64,000 nucleotides of DNA from Falsirhodobacter xinxiangensis (GCF_004959935.1 NZ_SMYN01000006.1:141433-205432), one strand, 5' to 3'. Shown: positions 16,092-26,918, numbered from the stretch's first letter. The notes: generated from the letters alone by a model not told the origin. Made by a program: numbers and translations.

Positions 16092-18193
16092 CGCGTGAAC
16101 GACTGCACGTTCCCGGCATCGACATTCAGGATGTTGCCGGTGGATTTCGCGGACACGTCAGCGGCGAAGAAGTAGTTCGCCTCGGCGATGTCTTCGGGCA
16201 GGACGGATCGTTTGAGCAGGCTGCGCTGGCGATACATCTCCTCCAGCCCGTCCTTGTCGGTCTTGTAGGTGCTGGCGCGCTGGTCCAGCCATTCGCCCTG
16301 CCAGATGCGCGATCCGCGCAGCACGGCGTCGGGGTTGACCACGTTTACCCGGATGCCGTCCGCCGCGCCCTCCAGCGCGAGGCAGCGGGCAAGGTGGATC
16401 TCGGACGCCTTGGCCGTGCAATAGGCCGACGCGCCGGGCGATGCAGCAAGACCGTTCTTGGATGCGACGAACACGATGGACCCGCCGATCCCCTGCCGTT
16501 TCAAAAGCCGGAACGCCTCGCGCGAGACGAGGAAGTAGCCGGTGGACAGGATCGCGATGTTACGGTTCCAAAGGTCCAGCGTCGTATCCTCGACCGCAGC
16601 CGAGGATGCGATCCCTGCGTTCGACACGACGATATCGACACCGCCGAATTCCACGGCCATCTGCTCATAGGCGGCGGCGACGGCATCCTCGCTGGTGACG
16701 TCCATGCGGGTGCCACGCACCACATCGGCGCCGAAGCGCGCGGAAAGCCCCTGAACCGCCGCGTCCAGCCCGTCGATATCGGCCAGCATCACGCAGGCAC
16801 CTTCGGACAGATATCTCTCTGCCGTCGCCATCCCGATCCCACCCGCGCCGCCCGTTATCATCGCGATCCGCCCGGCCAGCGATTTCGGTTTCGGCATCCG
16901 CTGAAGCTTCGCCTCCTCCAGCAGCCAGTATTCGATGTCGAAGGCCTCCTGCTCGGGCAGGCCGCGATAATTGCCGATGGCCGATGCCCCGCGCATCACA
17001 TTGATCGCGTTGACATAGAACTCGCCAGAAATCCGCGCCGTCGCCTTGTCCTGCGCGAAGGTGATCATCCCGACGCCGGGGATCAGATAGACGACCGCGT
17101 TGGGATCGCGCATCGCAGGCGACCCCTCGCGTTTGCAGCGGTCGTAATAGGCGGCGTAACCCTCGCGATAGGCCTCGATGGCGGCTTTGGGGTCGGCATC
17201 CGCCTCCAGCACCAGCGGGCGGATCTTGGTGCGCAGGAAATGGTCCGGACAGGATGTGCCCAGCGCCGCCAGCTCCTCCAGCCGCGCGCTGCAGGTGAAT
17301 TCCAGCACTGCGGGCTGGTCGTCGAAATGACCGACCATATGCCGATCCTTGGAGATCAGCCCGCGGATGGCGGGCATCAGGCGCGCGGCGATGTGGCGGC
17401 GTTCATCGGGCGGCAGTGGGGCGCGGGTTTCGCCGCCGAAGGCGGGGCCGGTCATGCGGGCCTCCAGCCATTCGGTGGCGTGGTTGATGATCTCCAGCGT
17501 CGTCTCATAGCAGGATTTCGCGTCATCACCCCAAGTGAACAGGCCGTGCGATTCCAGCACGCAACCCTTCGCCTGCGGGTTGGACCGCGCGAAATCCTCC
17601 AGCCACAGGCCCAGTTCGAACCCCGGACGCTTCCACGGCAGCCAGCCGATCTCGCTGCCGAAAATCTCCTCGGTCAGCGCCTTGGATTTGTCCGATGCGG
17701 CGATGGCGATGATGGCGTCGGAATGAACGTGATCGACATGGGCGCGCGGAACATAGGCGTGCAGCGGCGTGTCGATCGAGGCCGCTCGGGGGTTCAGCCC
17801 GAAGGTGCAATGGGGCAGGAGGCCGACCATCTCATCCTCGTGCGCGACGCCACGATACCGGGATTTCAGCGCGTGCAGGCGGTCCATATACAGCGTCGAA
17901 AACCCGTCCAGCTTCATCGAGCCGATGTCGCCGCCCGACCCCTTGACCCACAGCACCTCCACGGTCTCGCCCGTCAGCGGGTCGATTTCGGAAACCTTGG
18001 CCGAGGTGTTCCCCCCGCCGTAATTCGTCACCCGCTTGTCCGATCCCAGCAGATTGGAACGATAGAGCAGCCGCTCCGGCTCGCTCATCCCCTCGGCCTT
18101 CGCGTCGTCCCACAGGTTCTCCAAGCGCGGCATCCCGGCCTCCTCCGTTTCCCCGTCCGCAGGTTTCAGCATCGCCGTTTCCGAGTCAATCAT
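16088..18193 (-). CDS. rhaD: Bifunctional rhamnulose-1-phosphate aldolase / short-chain alcohol dehydrogenase
   Basis: A 701-residue fusion. The N-terminal part (to about residue 430) is a class II aldolase that splits rhamnulose-1-phosphate into dihydroxyacetone phosphate and L-lactaldehyde; zinc-ligand motifs PRAHVDHVHSD and LESHGLF are present. The C-terminal part is a short-chain dehydrogenase with nucleotide motif TGGAGGIG and catalytic YCTAK, expected to act on lactaldehyde. The fused form is a known alphaproteobacterial arrangement. AAGGTGAG six bases upstream supports the start at 18193. Confidence 0.95.
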   Translation of the reverse strand: MIDSETAMLKPADGETEEAGMPRLENLWDDAKAEGMSEPERLLYRSNLLGSDKRVTNYGGGNTSAKVSEIDPLTGETVEVLWVKGSGGDIGSMKLDGFSTLYMDRLHALKSRYRGVAHEDEMVGLLPHCTFGLNPRAASIDTPLHAYVPRAHVDHVHSDAIIAIAASDKSKALTEEIFGSEIGWLPWKRPGFELGLWLEDFARSNPQAKGCVLESHGLFTWGDDAKSCYETTLEIINHATEWLEARMTGPAFGGETRAPLPPDERRHIAARLMPAIRGLISKDRHMVGHFDDQPAVLEFTCSARLEELAALGTSCPDHFLRTKIRPLVLEADADPKAAIEAYREGYAAYYDRCKREGSPAMRDPNAVVYLIPGVGMITFAQDKATARISGEFYVNAINVMRGASAIGNYRGLPEQEAFDIEYWLLEEAKLQRMPKPKSLAGRIAMITGGAGGIGMATAERYLSEGACVMLADIDGLDAAVQGLSARFGADVVRGTRMDVTSEDAVAAAYEQMAVEFGGVDIVVSNAGIASSAAVEDTTLDLWNRNIAILSTGYFLVSREAFRLLKRQGIGGSIVFVASKNGLAASPGASAYCTAKASEIHLARCLALEGAADGIRVNVVNPDAVLRGSRIWQGEWLDQRASTYKTDKDGLEEMYRQRSLLKRSVLPEDIAEANYFFAADVSAKSTGNILNVDAGNVQSFTR

Positions 18194-18266
18194 AATCGCT
18201 CACCTTCGATCATCGACGATTGACTTGGAAGCGGATCACGGTAGCTTGCAGATCAAGGGGGACGTC
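18194..18266. promoter_or_regulatory. Divergent rhaDI / rhaR control region
   Basis: Seventy-three bases separate the two start codons. A small palindromic core ATCGACGAT lies near the rhaD start and is a candidate site for the DeoR-type regulator; I see no clean -35/-10 pair. Confidence 0.4.
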
Positions 18267-19064
18267 ATGCACGAAAGCGAACGGCATCGGGTGATCTTGT
18301 CGGCCGTTCAGGCCAAGCCCTTCGTGGCAGTAGCGGAACTGGTTGATCTGACGAACAGTTCCGAAGCCACGATCCGCCGGGACATTGCGGCGCTGCATCT
18401 TCAGAAACGTCTGCGCCGGGTGCGTGGCGGGGCCGAGGCGCTGTCGCCCAGCCCTGTCGCGGCATTGACGGGACGCCCGTTTTCCGTCAACGCCGCAATC
18501 AACATCGCGCAGAAACGCGCAATCGCCAAAGCCGCGGTGGATCTGTGCGACGATGGCGATGCGATCATCATCAATGGCGGCACGACCACATTCCAGATGG
18601 TGCATCCGCTGGCGACGCGCCGGATGCAGGTCTTCACCAACTCTTTCCCCATCGCGGAGCATCTGCTGCACCATTCGAAGAACACAGTCATGCTGTCGGG
18701 CGGCACGATCTATCGCGAGCAGAACATCGTGCTGTCGCCGTTCGACAATGACGTCACGCGCAATTTCTATGCCCGGCGGATGTTCATGGGCGCGCAAGGC
18801 GTCGCCCCTCTGGGCGTGATAGAACAGGACCCGCTGATCATCCAAGCCGAGGAAAAGCTGATCGGCCAGGCCGACGAATTGATCCTGCTGGTCGATTCCT
18901 CGAAATTCGCGCGCCGCTCGGCGCTGATCCTGTGTCCCCTGTCGCGCATCCATACGCTGATCACCGACGAACGCATCGAGGATCGGCACGCCGCCATGCT
19001 GGAGGAAGCGGGGGTCAGGTTGATCGTCGCACAAACCCCCGCGCGGGAGGGAATCCGGGTCTGA
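18267..19064 (+). CDS. DeoR/GlpR-family regulator of rhamnose catabolism
   Basis: A 265-residue DeoR-family repressor. The N-terminal winged helix carries the family pattern (HRVILSAVQ, VAELVDLTNSSEATIRRDIAAL, RRVRGGA). The C-terminal sugar-phosphate sensor domain has NGGTTTFQM and the late VDSSKF motif. By position it should control the divergent rhaD-rhaI genes and the kinase downstream, responding to a rhamnose metabolite; this matches the rhizobial rhaR arrangement. I start it at ATG 18267, preceded by AAGGGGG; an upstream in-frame start at 18225 has no site. Confidence 0.9.
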   Translation: MHESERHRVILSAVQAKPFVAVAELVDLTNSSEATIRRDIAALHLQKRLRRVRGGAEALSPSPVAALTGRPFSVNAAINIAQKRAIAKAAVDLCDDGDAIIINGGTTTFQMVHPLATRRMQVFTNSFPIAEHLLHHSKNTVMLSGGTIYREQNIVLSPFDNDVTRNFYARRMFMGAQGVAPLGVIEQDPLIIQAEEKLIGQADELILLVDSSKFARRSALILCPLSRIHTLITDERIEDRHAAMLEEAGVRLIVAQTPAREGIRV

Positions 19065-19089
19065 CGTCATTTTCCGGGGAGGGAAGAAC

Positions 19090-20412
19090 ATGCGCGTCGC
19101 CGTCATCGACATCGGCAAGACGAATGTGAAAGTCGCGCTGGTGGACACCGCGACCATGACCGAGACCGGCATCCGCAAGATGCCCAACGTGATCGATAGA
19201 AGCGGCCCCTATCCCCACTACCGCACCGAAGACCATTGGGAGTTCATCCTGGACGCGCTGTCCGCGCTGCATCCGATCGATGCGATTTCCGTCGCGGCGC
19301 ATGGGGCGACGGCGGCGCTGGTGGATGCGGCGGGCGATCTGGTGCTGCCGATCCTCGATTACGAGCACCCCATCGACACGGCGGATTACGACCCGCCGCC
19401 TTTTGCCGAGACCGGATCGCCCCGCCTCGGGATGGGCCTGAACGTCGGTGCGCAGCTTTGGTGGCAGTTCCGGCACTTCCCGCAGGCGCGGCGGGCGGTG
19501 CATGTCATGACCTATCCGCAATATTGGACGATGCGGCTGACCGGAGTTGCTGCCTGCGAGGCGACATCCATCGGTTGCCACACCGACCTCTGGCGCCCGG
19601 ACAAGGGCGAGCCGTCGTCGCTGGTGGACCGGATGGGATGGCGCCGGCTGATCCCGCCCATGCGCCGGGCAAACGAGGTTCTGGGGCCGCTGCGTCCCGA
19701 TCTGGCCGCGCGGACGGGGCTGGGGGCGGTGCCCGTGACCTGCGGTATCCATGACAGCAACGCCTCGCTCTATCCGCATCTGCTGGCGCGGCGGGGGGCG
19801 TTTTCGGTCGTGTCCACGGGGACATGGGTGGTCTGCATGGCGGTGGGCGCGGGCAAGGGACCACTGGACCCCGAACGCGACACGCTGGTCAATGTCGATG
19901 CGCTGGGCCATCCGGTCCCATCGGCCCGGTTCATGGGGGGGCGCGAATATGAACTGGTCCGCGCGGGCCGCGACCTGCGAGCCACGCCCGATGCGGCGCA
20001 GCGGGTGCTGGACCGCGGCGTCATGCTGCTTCCGGCGGTGGAGCCGGGCTCCGGGCCGTTCCGGGGCCATGAGGCCCGCTGGACGCTGGACCCACAGGAC
20101 GAGGGCGAGGAGGCTGTCGCGCTTGCCTTCTATCTGGCGATGATGACGGCGGAATGCCTGTCGATCATCCGCGCGGCGGGTCCGGTCATCGTCGAAGGGC
20201 CGTTCGCGGCGAATGCGGATTATGCCGCGATGCTGGCTTCGGCCACGGGCCGCGAGGTCGAACCCTCGACCGGCTTCACCGGCACCGCCCTTGGTGCGGC
20301 GCTGCTGGCCGGGCCGGGGCCGCTGCCGCAACCGGCTGCGGGTATCCGGCCCGATCCCGCGCTGGCCGCCTATGCCGACGCATGGCGGTCACAGTCGCGC
20401 GAAGGCAGGTGA
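19090..20412 (+). CDS. FGGY-family carbohydrate kinase, probable rhamnulokinase
   Basis: A 440-residue FGGY kinase, likely phosphorylating L-rhamnulose with ATP before the RhaD aldolase step. The N-terminal actin-fold phosphate loop is VIDIGKTNVKVALV; CGIHDSNAS and VVSTGTWV mark the middle; the C-terminal half holds VEGPFAANADY and TGTALGAALLAG. GGGAGG seven bases upstream supports the start. It follows the regulator by 25 bases on the same strand. The function is assigned mainly by neighbours, since FGGY kinases act on several sugars. Confidence 0.87.
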   Translation: MRVAVIDIGKTNVKVALVDTATMTETGIRKMPNVIDRSGPYPHYRTEDHWEFILDALSALHPIDAISVAAHGATAALVDAAGDLVLPILDYEHPIDTADYDPPPFAETGSPRLGMGLNVGAQLWWQFRHFPQARRAVHVMTYPQYWTMRLTGVAACEATSIGCHTDLWRPDKGEPSSLVDRMGWRRLIPPMRRANEVLGPLRPDLAARTGLGAVPVTCGIHDSNASLYPHLLARRGAFSVVSTGTWVVCMAVGAGKGPLDPERDTLVNVDALGHPVPSARFMGGREYELVRAGRDLRATPDAAQRVLDRGVMLLPAVEPGSGPFRGHEARWTLDPQDEGEEAVALAFYLAMMTAECLSIIRAAGPVIVEGPFAANADYAAMLASATGREVEPSTGFTGTALGAALLAGPGPLPQPAAGIRPDPALAAYADAWRSQSREGR

Positions 20413-20470
20413 CAGGCGCTGCGGACGATCTATCATCGTGTGTATAACGAGTGATCCGAGGACGATTGTC

Positions 20471-20866
20471 ATGAAACATCTTATTGCCGCATTGAGCCTT
20501 TCCGTCATGCCCGCGCTGGCCTTTGCACAAGCCGAACAGGAACCCCTTTCCATCTCTTTCCCGACCGGAGCAGCCGCCGTCCCCGCCGAGGGGCTCGACA
20601 CGCTGGATGAAGCCGCGCGCCTGTTCCGCGCCGGAAACCCCATCGTCATGATCGTCACCGGCGGTGCCGATACGGTGGGCAATGCCGGGCGCAACCTGCA
20701 ACTGTCGGTCGCCCGCGCCCAAGCAGTTGCGGACGGGCTGGTGGCGCGGGGCATTCCGGCGGACCGGCTTCAGGTGCTGGGGCGTGGCACGACGGAACTG
20801 CCCGTCGATACAAGTGCAGGCGTTGCGGAACAGGCCAATCGTGTCGTCGAGATTTCCTGGCGTTGA
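20471..20866 (+). CDS. Small OmpA-domain periplasmic protein
   Basis: A 131-residue exported protein: signal peptide (LIAALSLSVMPALAFAQ) followed directly by a C-terminal OmpA/MotB domain. The residues that bind peptidoglycan diaminopimelate are in place: Asp in TGGADTVG and Arg in LQLSVARAQAV, with the closing NRVVEI. It has no beta-barrel and no lipobox. I start at ATG 20471. Its end overlaps the next gene by 26 bases in another frame, implying coupled expression. Confidence 0.82.
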   Translation: MKHLIAALSLSVMPALAFAQAEQEPLSISFPTGAAAVPAEGLDTLDEAARLFRAGNPIVMIVTGGADTVGNAGRNLQLSVARAQAVADGLVARGIPADRLQVLGRGTTELPVDTSAGVAEQANRVVEISWR

Positions 20867-21911
20867 GCTTGCCATCCTGATCGCCGCCGCCCTTCCCGCC
20901 ACCGCGCAGGAAGGGCAGCGTGCGTTCGACGCCAGCGACTTTGGGCGCGCCGCCGAAAGCTGGCGGGCAGAGGCGGCGGCAGGATCGGCGGATGCGATGT
21001 TCGGCCTTGGGTTGCTGCACGACCTTGGCCTCGGGATGCCCCGCGATGCGGCGGCGGCGCTGCGCTGGTATCTGTCGGCCGCCGATCTTGGCCATGCCGA
21101 GGCGCAGTTCAACGTCGCCGTGATGCTGGACAGCGGAACCGGCGGCCCGCGCGAGACGGCTGCCGCCGCCGCGTGGTATTCGCGTGCCGCAGCGCAAGGA
21201 AACCTTCGCGCGCAATACAATCTTGGCCTGCTCTATGACAAGGGCGAGGGCGTTCCGCGCAACCGCGATCTGGCGCGGCTTTGGCTTGGACTGGCGGCGC
21301 CGCAACTGCGCGCGGCGCAGGATCGGCTTGCGGTGCTGGCGGACGATCCCTTCGCACGCGATCTTTCGCCCCCGGTTCCGCTTGGCGGTGCGCGCATCGG
21401 AAGCCGCGCCGAACTGGCATGGACCGCGCCGCCCGGCCCCGGTGGCAGCATTTTCCATCTGGAACTCGTCACCCCGGAAGGCCCGGTCGCGGATTTGCAA
21501 ACCGCGCTTTCGGCGGTCGTCCTGCCCGCCCCGGCAGAGGGGCCGCTGTTCTGGCGGGTGTCGCGCATCGCCGAAGGGAATGCGGCCTATGTGGCGGGGC
21601 CGTGGCAGGCGATCGGCGATCCTGCGCCACCACCACCCACGGGGCGCATGCGCATCCTTACGGCCCCCGGCGCTGCCCCCTTTGCCGCCGAACTCGCCAC
21701 CGCTTTCCGTGCCGCCGGGCTGCCGGTGGAGATCGGCGCGGCGGTCGCAGCTACGAGCGCCGTGGAACATGGCTTCGGTCAGGATCGCAACATGGCCCGC
21801 GACGTCGCCTCCTTTCTGCCCGGACTGTCGGCAGAAGATGCGCGTGGCGCCGCCCTGCCCGGTCGCCCGCCGGGCGAGGTGACGGTCACCCTCGTATCGG
21901 AAGGGTCGTAA
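20841..21911 (+). CDS. Sel1-repeat periplasmic protein
   Basis: A protein of about 356 residues. From GTG 20841 it begins with a plausible signal peptide (VELAILIAAALPATAQ). At least three Sel1-like repeats follow (ADAMFGLGLLHDLGLGMPRD, AEAQFNVAVMLDSGTGG, RAQYNLGLLYDKGEGVPRN), then a region I do not recognise and a C-terminal segment near residue 270 beginning RMRILTAPGAAP. Sel1 proteins are usually adaptors. The start overlaps the OmpA-like gene; the 3' end overlaps the convergent gene by 26 bases. The start codon is the least certain point. Confidence 0.72.
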   Translation: MSSRFPGVELAILIAAALPATAQEGQRAFDASDFGRAAESWRAEAAAGSADAMFGLGLLHDLGLGMPRDAAAALRWYLSAADLGHAEAQFNVAVMLDSGTGGPRETAAAAAWYSRAAAQGNLRAQYNLGLLYDKGEGVPRNRDLARLWLGLAAPQLRAAQDRLAVLADDPFARDLSPPVPLGGARIGSRAELAWTAPPGPGGSIFHLELVTPEGPVADLQTALSAVVLPAPAEGPLFWRVSRIAEGNAAYVAGPWQAIGDPAPPPPTGRMRILTAPGAAPFAAELATAFRAAGLPVEIGAAVAATSAVEHGFGQDRNMARDVASFLPGLSAEDARGAALPGRPPGEVTVTLVSEGS

Positions 21912-22785
21912 TCCACAATTCCAGCACGCCCGGTTCAGGGCTGGGCGCATATCCGGTCATGTCGGCAAGCCGCGCCCCGGCAACCTCGGCGGCGCGGCCC
22001 GCGCCTTCGGCATCCTCGGGGTGATAGAAGCGCATCACATTGTCCGGCATGGCGAAGACCGAAGGGCGAAGCTCTGCCCAGTCCGGATCGTTCAGCGCCG
22101 GCGCACCGGGCGGCAGGTGGATGCGGAGCCGCGCGCCCGGCCCTGCGGCAAGGCGCAACCGGTCGAGAAAGACCGCATATGCCTCCTCCTCGGTGGCGGG
22201 GGGCGCGACGGACAGCGGCAACCGCCCCTCGATTGCCACCTGCGTCGTCGCAGCCCCCGGCATCGGCACATCGTAGCCCACCGCCGGCACCCCCGCCTGC
22301 GCATGGCTGAGCTGTAAAGGCGGCAGGTGTTCAAGCCGCACCTGCGCCGGCACGTCATAGCCGGTGGGCAGGTTCAGGTCCGGAACCTTTGCGAAATTCA
22401 TCGGTGCGGGTCGCAAAAGCTCTTGCAGCACCGAGCGGCGGGGCGAGGCATCGGCCTCGTTCGCCTTGCCGCGCGGCCAGAACGCCAGCGCTGTCAAAAG
22501 CACGGCCAGCGCCAGTATGCCCAGCAGGACGAAGCGGGTTCTGGTCCGGGGCGGCGCGTGGTCGATCACGGGCGCGGGGAAGACGGGCGCAGGTTCGGGT
22601 TCCGGGGGCGGCGCGGTCCATTCCGACCGCAGGATCAGCGGTTCGGCCTTTTTCGCGCGCTTTGCCTCCATCACCTTGCGGCGGCTTTCCCGGGCTTCGG
22701 CCAATCTGCGTTCCCAAGACTCGGACCGAAGCAGCGCATCGACTGCCGCGCCCATATCCTCGGCCTCGCCACCACCTTTCGTCAC
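21886..22785 (-). CDS. Single-pass membrane protein of unknown function
   Basis: A 299-residue protein I do not recognise. The first 85 residues are charged and proline-rich (cytoplasmic side, basic KRAKK); one membrane helix follows (FVLLGILALAVLLTALAFW); the rest is periplasmic. The C-terminal part has RLRIHLPPGAP, then NVMRFYHPEDAEGAGRAAE and a closing GVLELWI. By eye this recalls LytR C-terminal-like segments and faintly the tail of the convergent Sel1 protein. It is divergent from dctB and its 3' end overlaps the Sel1 gene. Confidence 0.7.
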   Translation of the reverse strand: MTKGGGEAEDMGAAVDALLRSESWERRLAEARESRRKVMEAKRAKKAEPLILRSEWTAPPPEPEPAPVFPAPVIDHAPPRTRTRFVLLGILALAVLLTALAFWPRGKANEADASPRRSVLQELLRPAPMNFAKVPDLNLPTGYDVPAQVRLEHLPPLQLSHAQAGVPAVGYDVPMPGAATTQVAIEGRLPLSVAPPATEEEAYAVFLDRLRLAAGPGARLRIHLPPGAPALNDPDWAELRPSVFAMPDNVMRFYHPEDAEGAGRAAEVAGARLADMTGYAPSPEPGVLELWITTLPIRG

Positions 22786-22907
22786 CCGTCCGACCTCCAG
22801 CCTTGCCCGTTTCCGTGGATATAACCCGAAGGTGTCAGCTTTCCTACACGGACCTATACAAGCCCTTCGAATCTCCGCATGATATCCGGCGGGAGCAGGA
22901 GACGGGG

Positions 22908-24697
22908 ATGGAGCGGCAGCGGCTGATCCAGTGGTGCGCGATATGGGCGGCGGCCATCGTCGTGCTGATGACGCTTGGCAGTCGTGTCGTGACCCGGTCC
23001 TATCTTGCCGAAGGGTCCGAACGCACGCAGGCCGCGCTGCGTCTGACCACCGACGGCCTGATCGGCCATCTGCGCCGATACGAGGCCCTGCCCCGGCTTC
23101 TGGCCGAAGACGAGGACGTGCGCGCCTTCATCGCCGATCCGTCCGATGCGGATGCGATGAATGATTGGCTGAAATCGACCAACGAGCTGCTGGAATCCTC
23201 GGACATCTACATCATCGGCGCGGACGGAATCACCATCGCCGCCAGCAACTTCGACCTGCCCGAAACCTTCATCGGCGAGGATTTCTCCTATCGCCCCTAT
23301 TTTACCGAGGCGCTGGCGGGACGGGATTCGCGCTTCTATGCGCTCGGGACGACCTCGGGGGTGCGCGGATATTACTATTCCGCCCCGATCCGCGCGCCGG
23401 ATGGGCGAAACGCCGGGGTGATGGTGTTCAAGATCGGCCTCGACGCGATCGAGGGCAGCTGGCGCGGCACCGATATCGGCATCTTCGTGACCGACCCCGA
23501 AGGCATCGTGTTCCTCGCCTCGGACCCCGGCCTCGTCTATGCCACGACGCTGCCGATGGAGCCGGAGCGGACCGAGCGCACCGCCGCCTCCCGCCGCTAT
23601 TCCGATGCGGAACTGATGCCGCTGGATCATCGCCGGGGCGAGCGGTCCGGCTTTGCCACCTTCCACACCGGCGGGCGCGAATATCTGGAGCGGTCCGCGA
23701 CCATGCCCGGCGCCGATTGGGCGGTCCACGCGCTTCTGGACACCGGCCCGCTTCTGGCGCAGGCGCGGCTGGCGCTTTTGGCGGGGGTGCTGCTGCTGGC
23801 GGTGACGGGAACGGTGGGCGGGCTGATCCTGCAACGCCGCGCGCAACTGGCCGAACGGCTGGCCCTTCAGGCCGAGGCGCAGGAATTGCTGGAACAGCGG
23901 GTCGAGGAGCGGACCGCCGACCTTGCCCGCGTCAACAGCCGCATAAAGACCGAGGTGACCGAACGGCGGCTGGCCGAGAAGGAGTTGCGACGGACGCAGG
24001 CGGATCTGGTGCAGGCGGGCAAGTTGGCGGCACTGGGCCGCATATCGGCGGCCCTGTCGCACGAGATCAACCAGCCGCTTGCCGCCGCGCGCAACTATGC
24101 CGACAGTGCGGCGATCCTGATCGACCGCCAAGACTATCCCCGGGCGCGCGAGAACGTGGTGCAGATCCTGTCGCTGATCGACCGTATCGCAGCCATCGGG
24201 CACCACCTGCGCGCCATGGCCCGCAAGCCGAACCAGCGGTTGGAGGATCTGGACCTCGCTGCCACCGTGCGCGAGGCCGTGGCCATCGCCGGCCCGCGCC
24301 TTGCCGCCGCACGGGCAGAAGTGGTGCTGGACCTGCCCGATCTGCCTACGGTGCGCGGCGCGGCGGTGGGGCTTCAGCAGGTGCTGGTGAACCTTTTGAC
24401 CAATGCCGCCGACGCCGTCGAAGGCACGGGTGACCGCCGGATCGAAATTGACGCGACCCCTGGCGATCCAGTGGTCCTTCGGGTGCGCGATCACGGGCCG
24501 GGAGTTCCGACTGGCATTGCGGACCGGATCTTCGACCCGTTCTTTTCGACCAAGCAGGGAAGCGGCCTCGGGCTTGGGCTTTCGATTTCATATAACATCA
24601 TGAAGGACTTCGGCGGCGATCTTCGCGTCACATCTCATCCAGATGGCGGCGCGGTGTTCGAGGTGGTGATGAGAAGCGCGTTGAGGATGGCCGCGGA

Positions 24698-24701
<4 letters not shown>
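22908..24701 (+). CDS. dctB: C4-dicarboxylate sensor histidine kinase DctB
   Basis: A 597-residue membrane histidine kinase. A first membrane helix at about residues 8-26 is followed by a large periplasmic PAS-like sensor domain (DIYIIGADG, GEDFSYRPYFTEAL, ALGTTSGVRGYYYS), a second helix near 290-312, a coiled coil (EQRVEERTADL), the phosphoacceptor motif ALSHEINQPLAAARNY and an ATPase with NLLTNAADA, DHGPGVP and GSGLGLGLSI. It matches DctB, which senses succinate-type dicarboxylates. ATG 22908 is preceded by AGGAG. It overlaps dctD by four bases. No DctPQM or DctA transporter is in the window. Confidence 0.93.
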
Positions 24702-26026
<1,325 letters not shown>

Positions 26027-26027
26027 C

Positions 26028-26192
26028 TTATTGATCAACCTGCGGCGCAGGCTCCGTCGCGCCCTGCGGCGCGCGCCCGGCAAGAAAGAAAGTGCCGATC
26101 AGAATCGCGGCCCCGACGACGATGATGACATAGACGAATGTCATCGGACCCCGAAGACCGTCCCGCCCGCCCTTGTCCTCCGGTTTCTTCAT
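26028..26192 (-). CDS. Small single-pass membrane protein (54 residues)
   Basis: I translated this short gene from the minus strand. A charged N-terminus (MKKPEDKGGRDGLRG) is followed by one membrane helix (MTFVYVIIVVGAAILIGTFF) and a proline-rich tail. Its ATG overlaps the stop of the next upstream small gene (ATGA), and its stop lies one base past the convergent dctD stop. The function is unknown. Confidence 0.65.
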   Translation of the reverse strand: MKKPEDKGGRDGLRGPMTFVYVIIVVGAAILIGTFFLAGRAPQGATEPAPQVDQ

Positions 26193-26512
26193 GTTCCCTC
26201 CCGCGATTTTCTGTCATCACGCGTATTGGCCTTGCCGTGCGGGGCGCCAGGCGCATCGCCTGTCCGGCCCCGCTGCTTGGTCTGTCCATCCGGGCGATGG
26301 TCGGCATCGAAGGTGCGGCGCGATGCCGGATCGTGGCGGATCTGGCTTTGATCGATTTCCTTCTTCATGTTGGCCTCCTGTCCGGACTGGACCCGCCGCG
26401 CGACGTTTTGTTCTGCCTTTGGCTTGGGGATTTCGGGATCGATGGGCGTCGCAGGTTGCAGGCGGGTGTCGGGTTCCAGATTGGTGTCGGGATCTGGCTT
26501 TTCGGCCATCAT
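26189..26512 (-). CDS. Small hydrophilic protein of unknown function
   Basis: A 107-residue, highly charged, low-complexity protein rich in Pro, Asp, Arg and Lys, with no hydrophobic segment; probably disordered. It is the middle of three small genes overlapping end to start (stop/start ATGA at both junctions), which is the main evidence that it is real. A second ATG one codon in (26509) is equally possible as start. Confidence 0.5.
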   Translation of the reverse strand: MMAEKPDPDTNLEPDTRLQPATPIDPEIPKPKAEQNVARRVQSGQEANMKKEIDQSQIRHDPASRRTFDADHRPDGQTKQRGRTGDAPGAPHGKANTRDDRKSREGT

Positions 26513-26676
26513 TGGTTCTCCTGCACGTCGCTGTTCGGCTTGCCCTTGGTGCGTGCCGGGTTCATCACATCGAACTCCGACGGGTCGTGCGCCGATCCCT
26601 CATGAGTGTGCTGATCGTTTTCGCGGCGGGGCGGCTTGCTGCGCTTTTCGTCCGACTTGCGCGGTTCGTTGGCCAT
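26509..26676 (-). CDS. Small hydrophilic protein of unknown function (55 residues)
   Basis: A very hydrophilic 55-residue protein (MANEPRKSDEKRSKPPRREN..., then HDPSEFDVMNP). A strong AGGAGG six bases before ATG 26676 decides the start and supports real translation. It is the first gene of the three-gene small-protein operon. I do not recognise it; composition resembles small stress-related disordered proteins, but that is only an impression. Confidence 0.6.
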   Translation of the reverse strand: MANEPRKSDEKRSKPPRRENDQHTHEGSAHDPSEFDVMNPARTKGKPNSDVQENQ

Positions 26677-26870
26677 GATCGTCCTCCTTTTGCAGAGGAA
26701 CCAGCGCCACCCCGACATGTTCCGCGAGGCTTATCGAGAGAATTTATCACTCCATCGCATGTAGGGCCGGGGCGCGTCCGTTCCCTCGCACCGCGCGAAT
26801 TTGGAATGGAGCCGGGGGCCAAGCTGAGGCAGATTTAATCACGACTGAGTTTGTCAAGATAGGGATTGCG

Positions 26871-26918
26871 ATGAACATCGGCACCACCCTTCGCTGTCGG
26901 CGGATGATGACCGCCTGA
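26871..26918 (+). CDS. Putative 15-residue leader peptide ahead of the sulfonate-type operon
   Basis: A short ORF, MNIGTTLRCRRMMTA, starts seven bases after an AGGG ribosome-binding-like site and ends 89 bases before the monooxygenase gene. Its single Cys codon (26895-26897) directly precedes the first arm of a set of alternative hairpins, the layout of a translational attenuator. The remaining stretch between the divergent small-protein operon and this ORF (26677-26870) holds no gene I can see and should carry both promoters. Confidence 0.5.
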   Translation: MNIGTTLRCRRMMTA

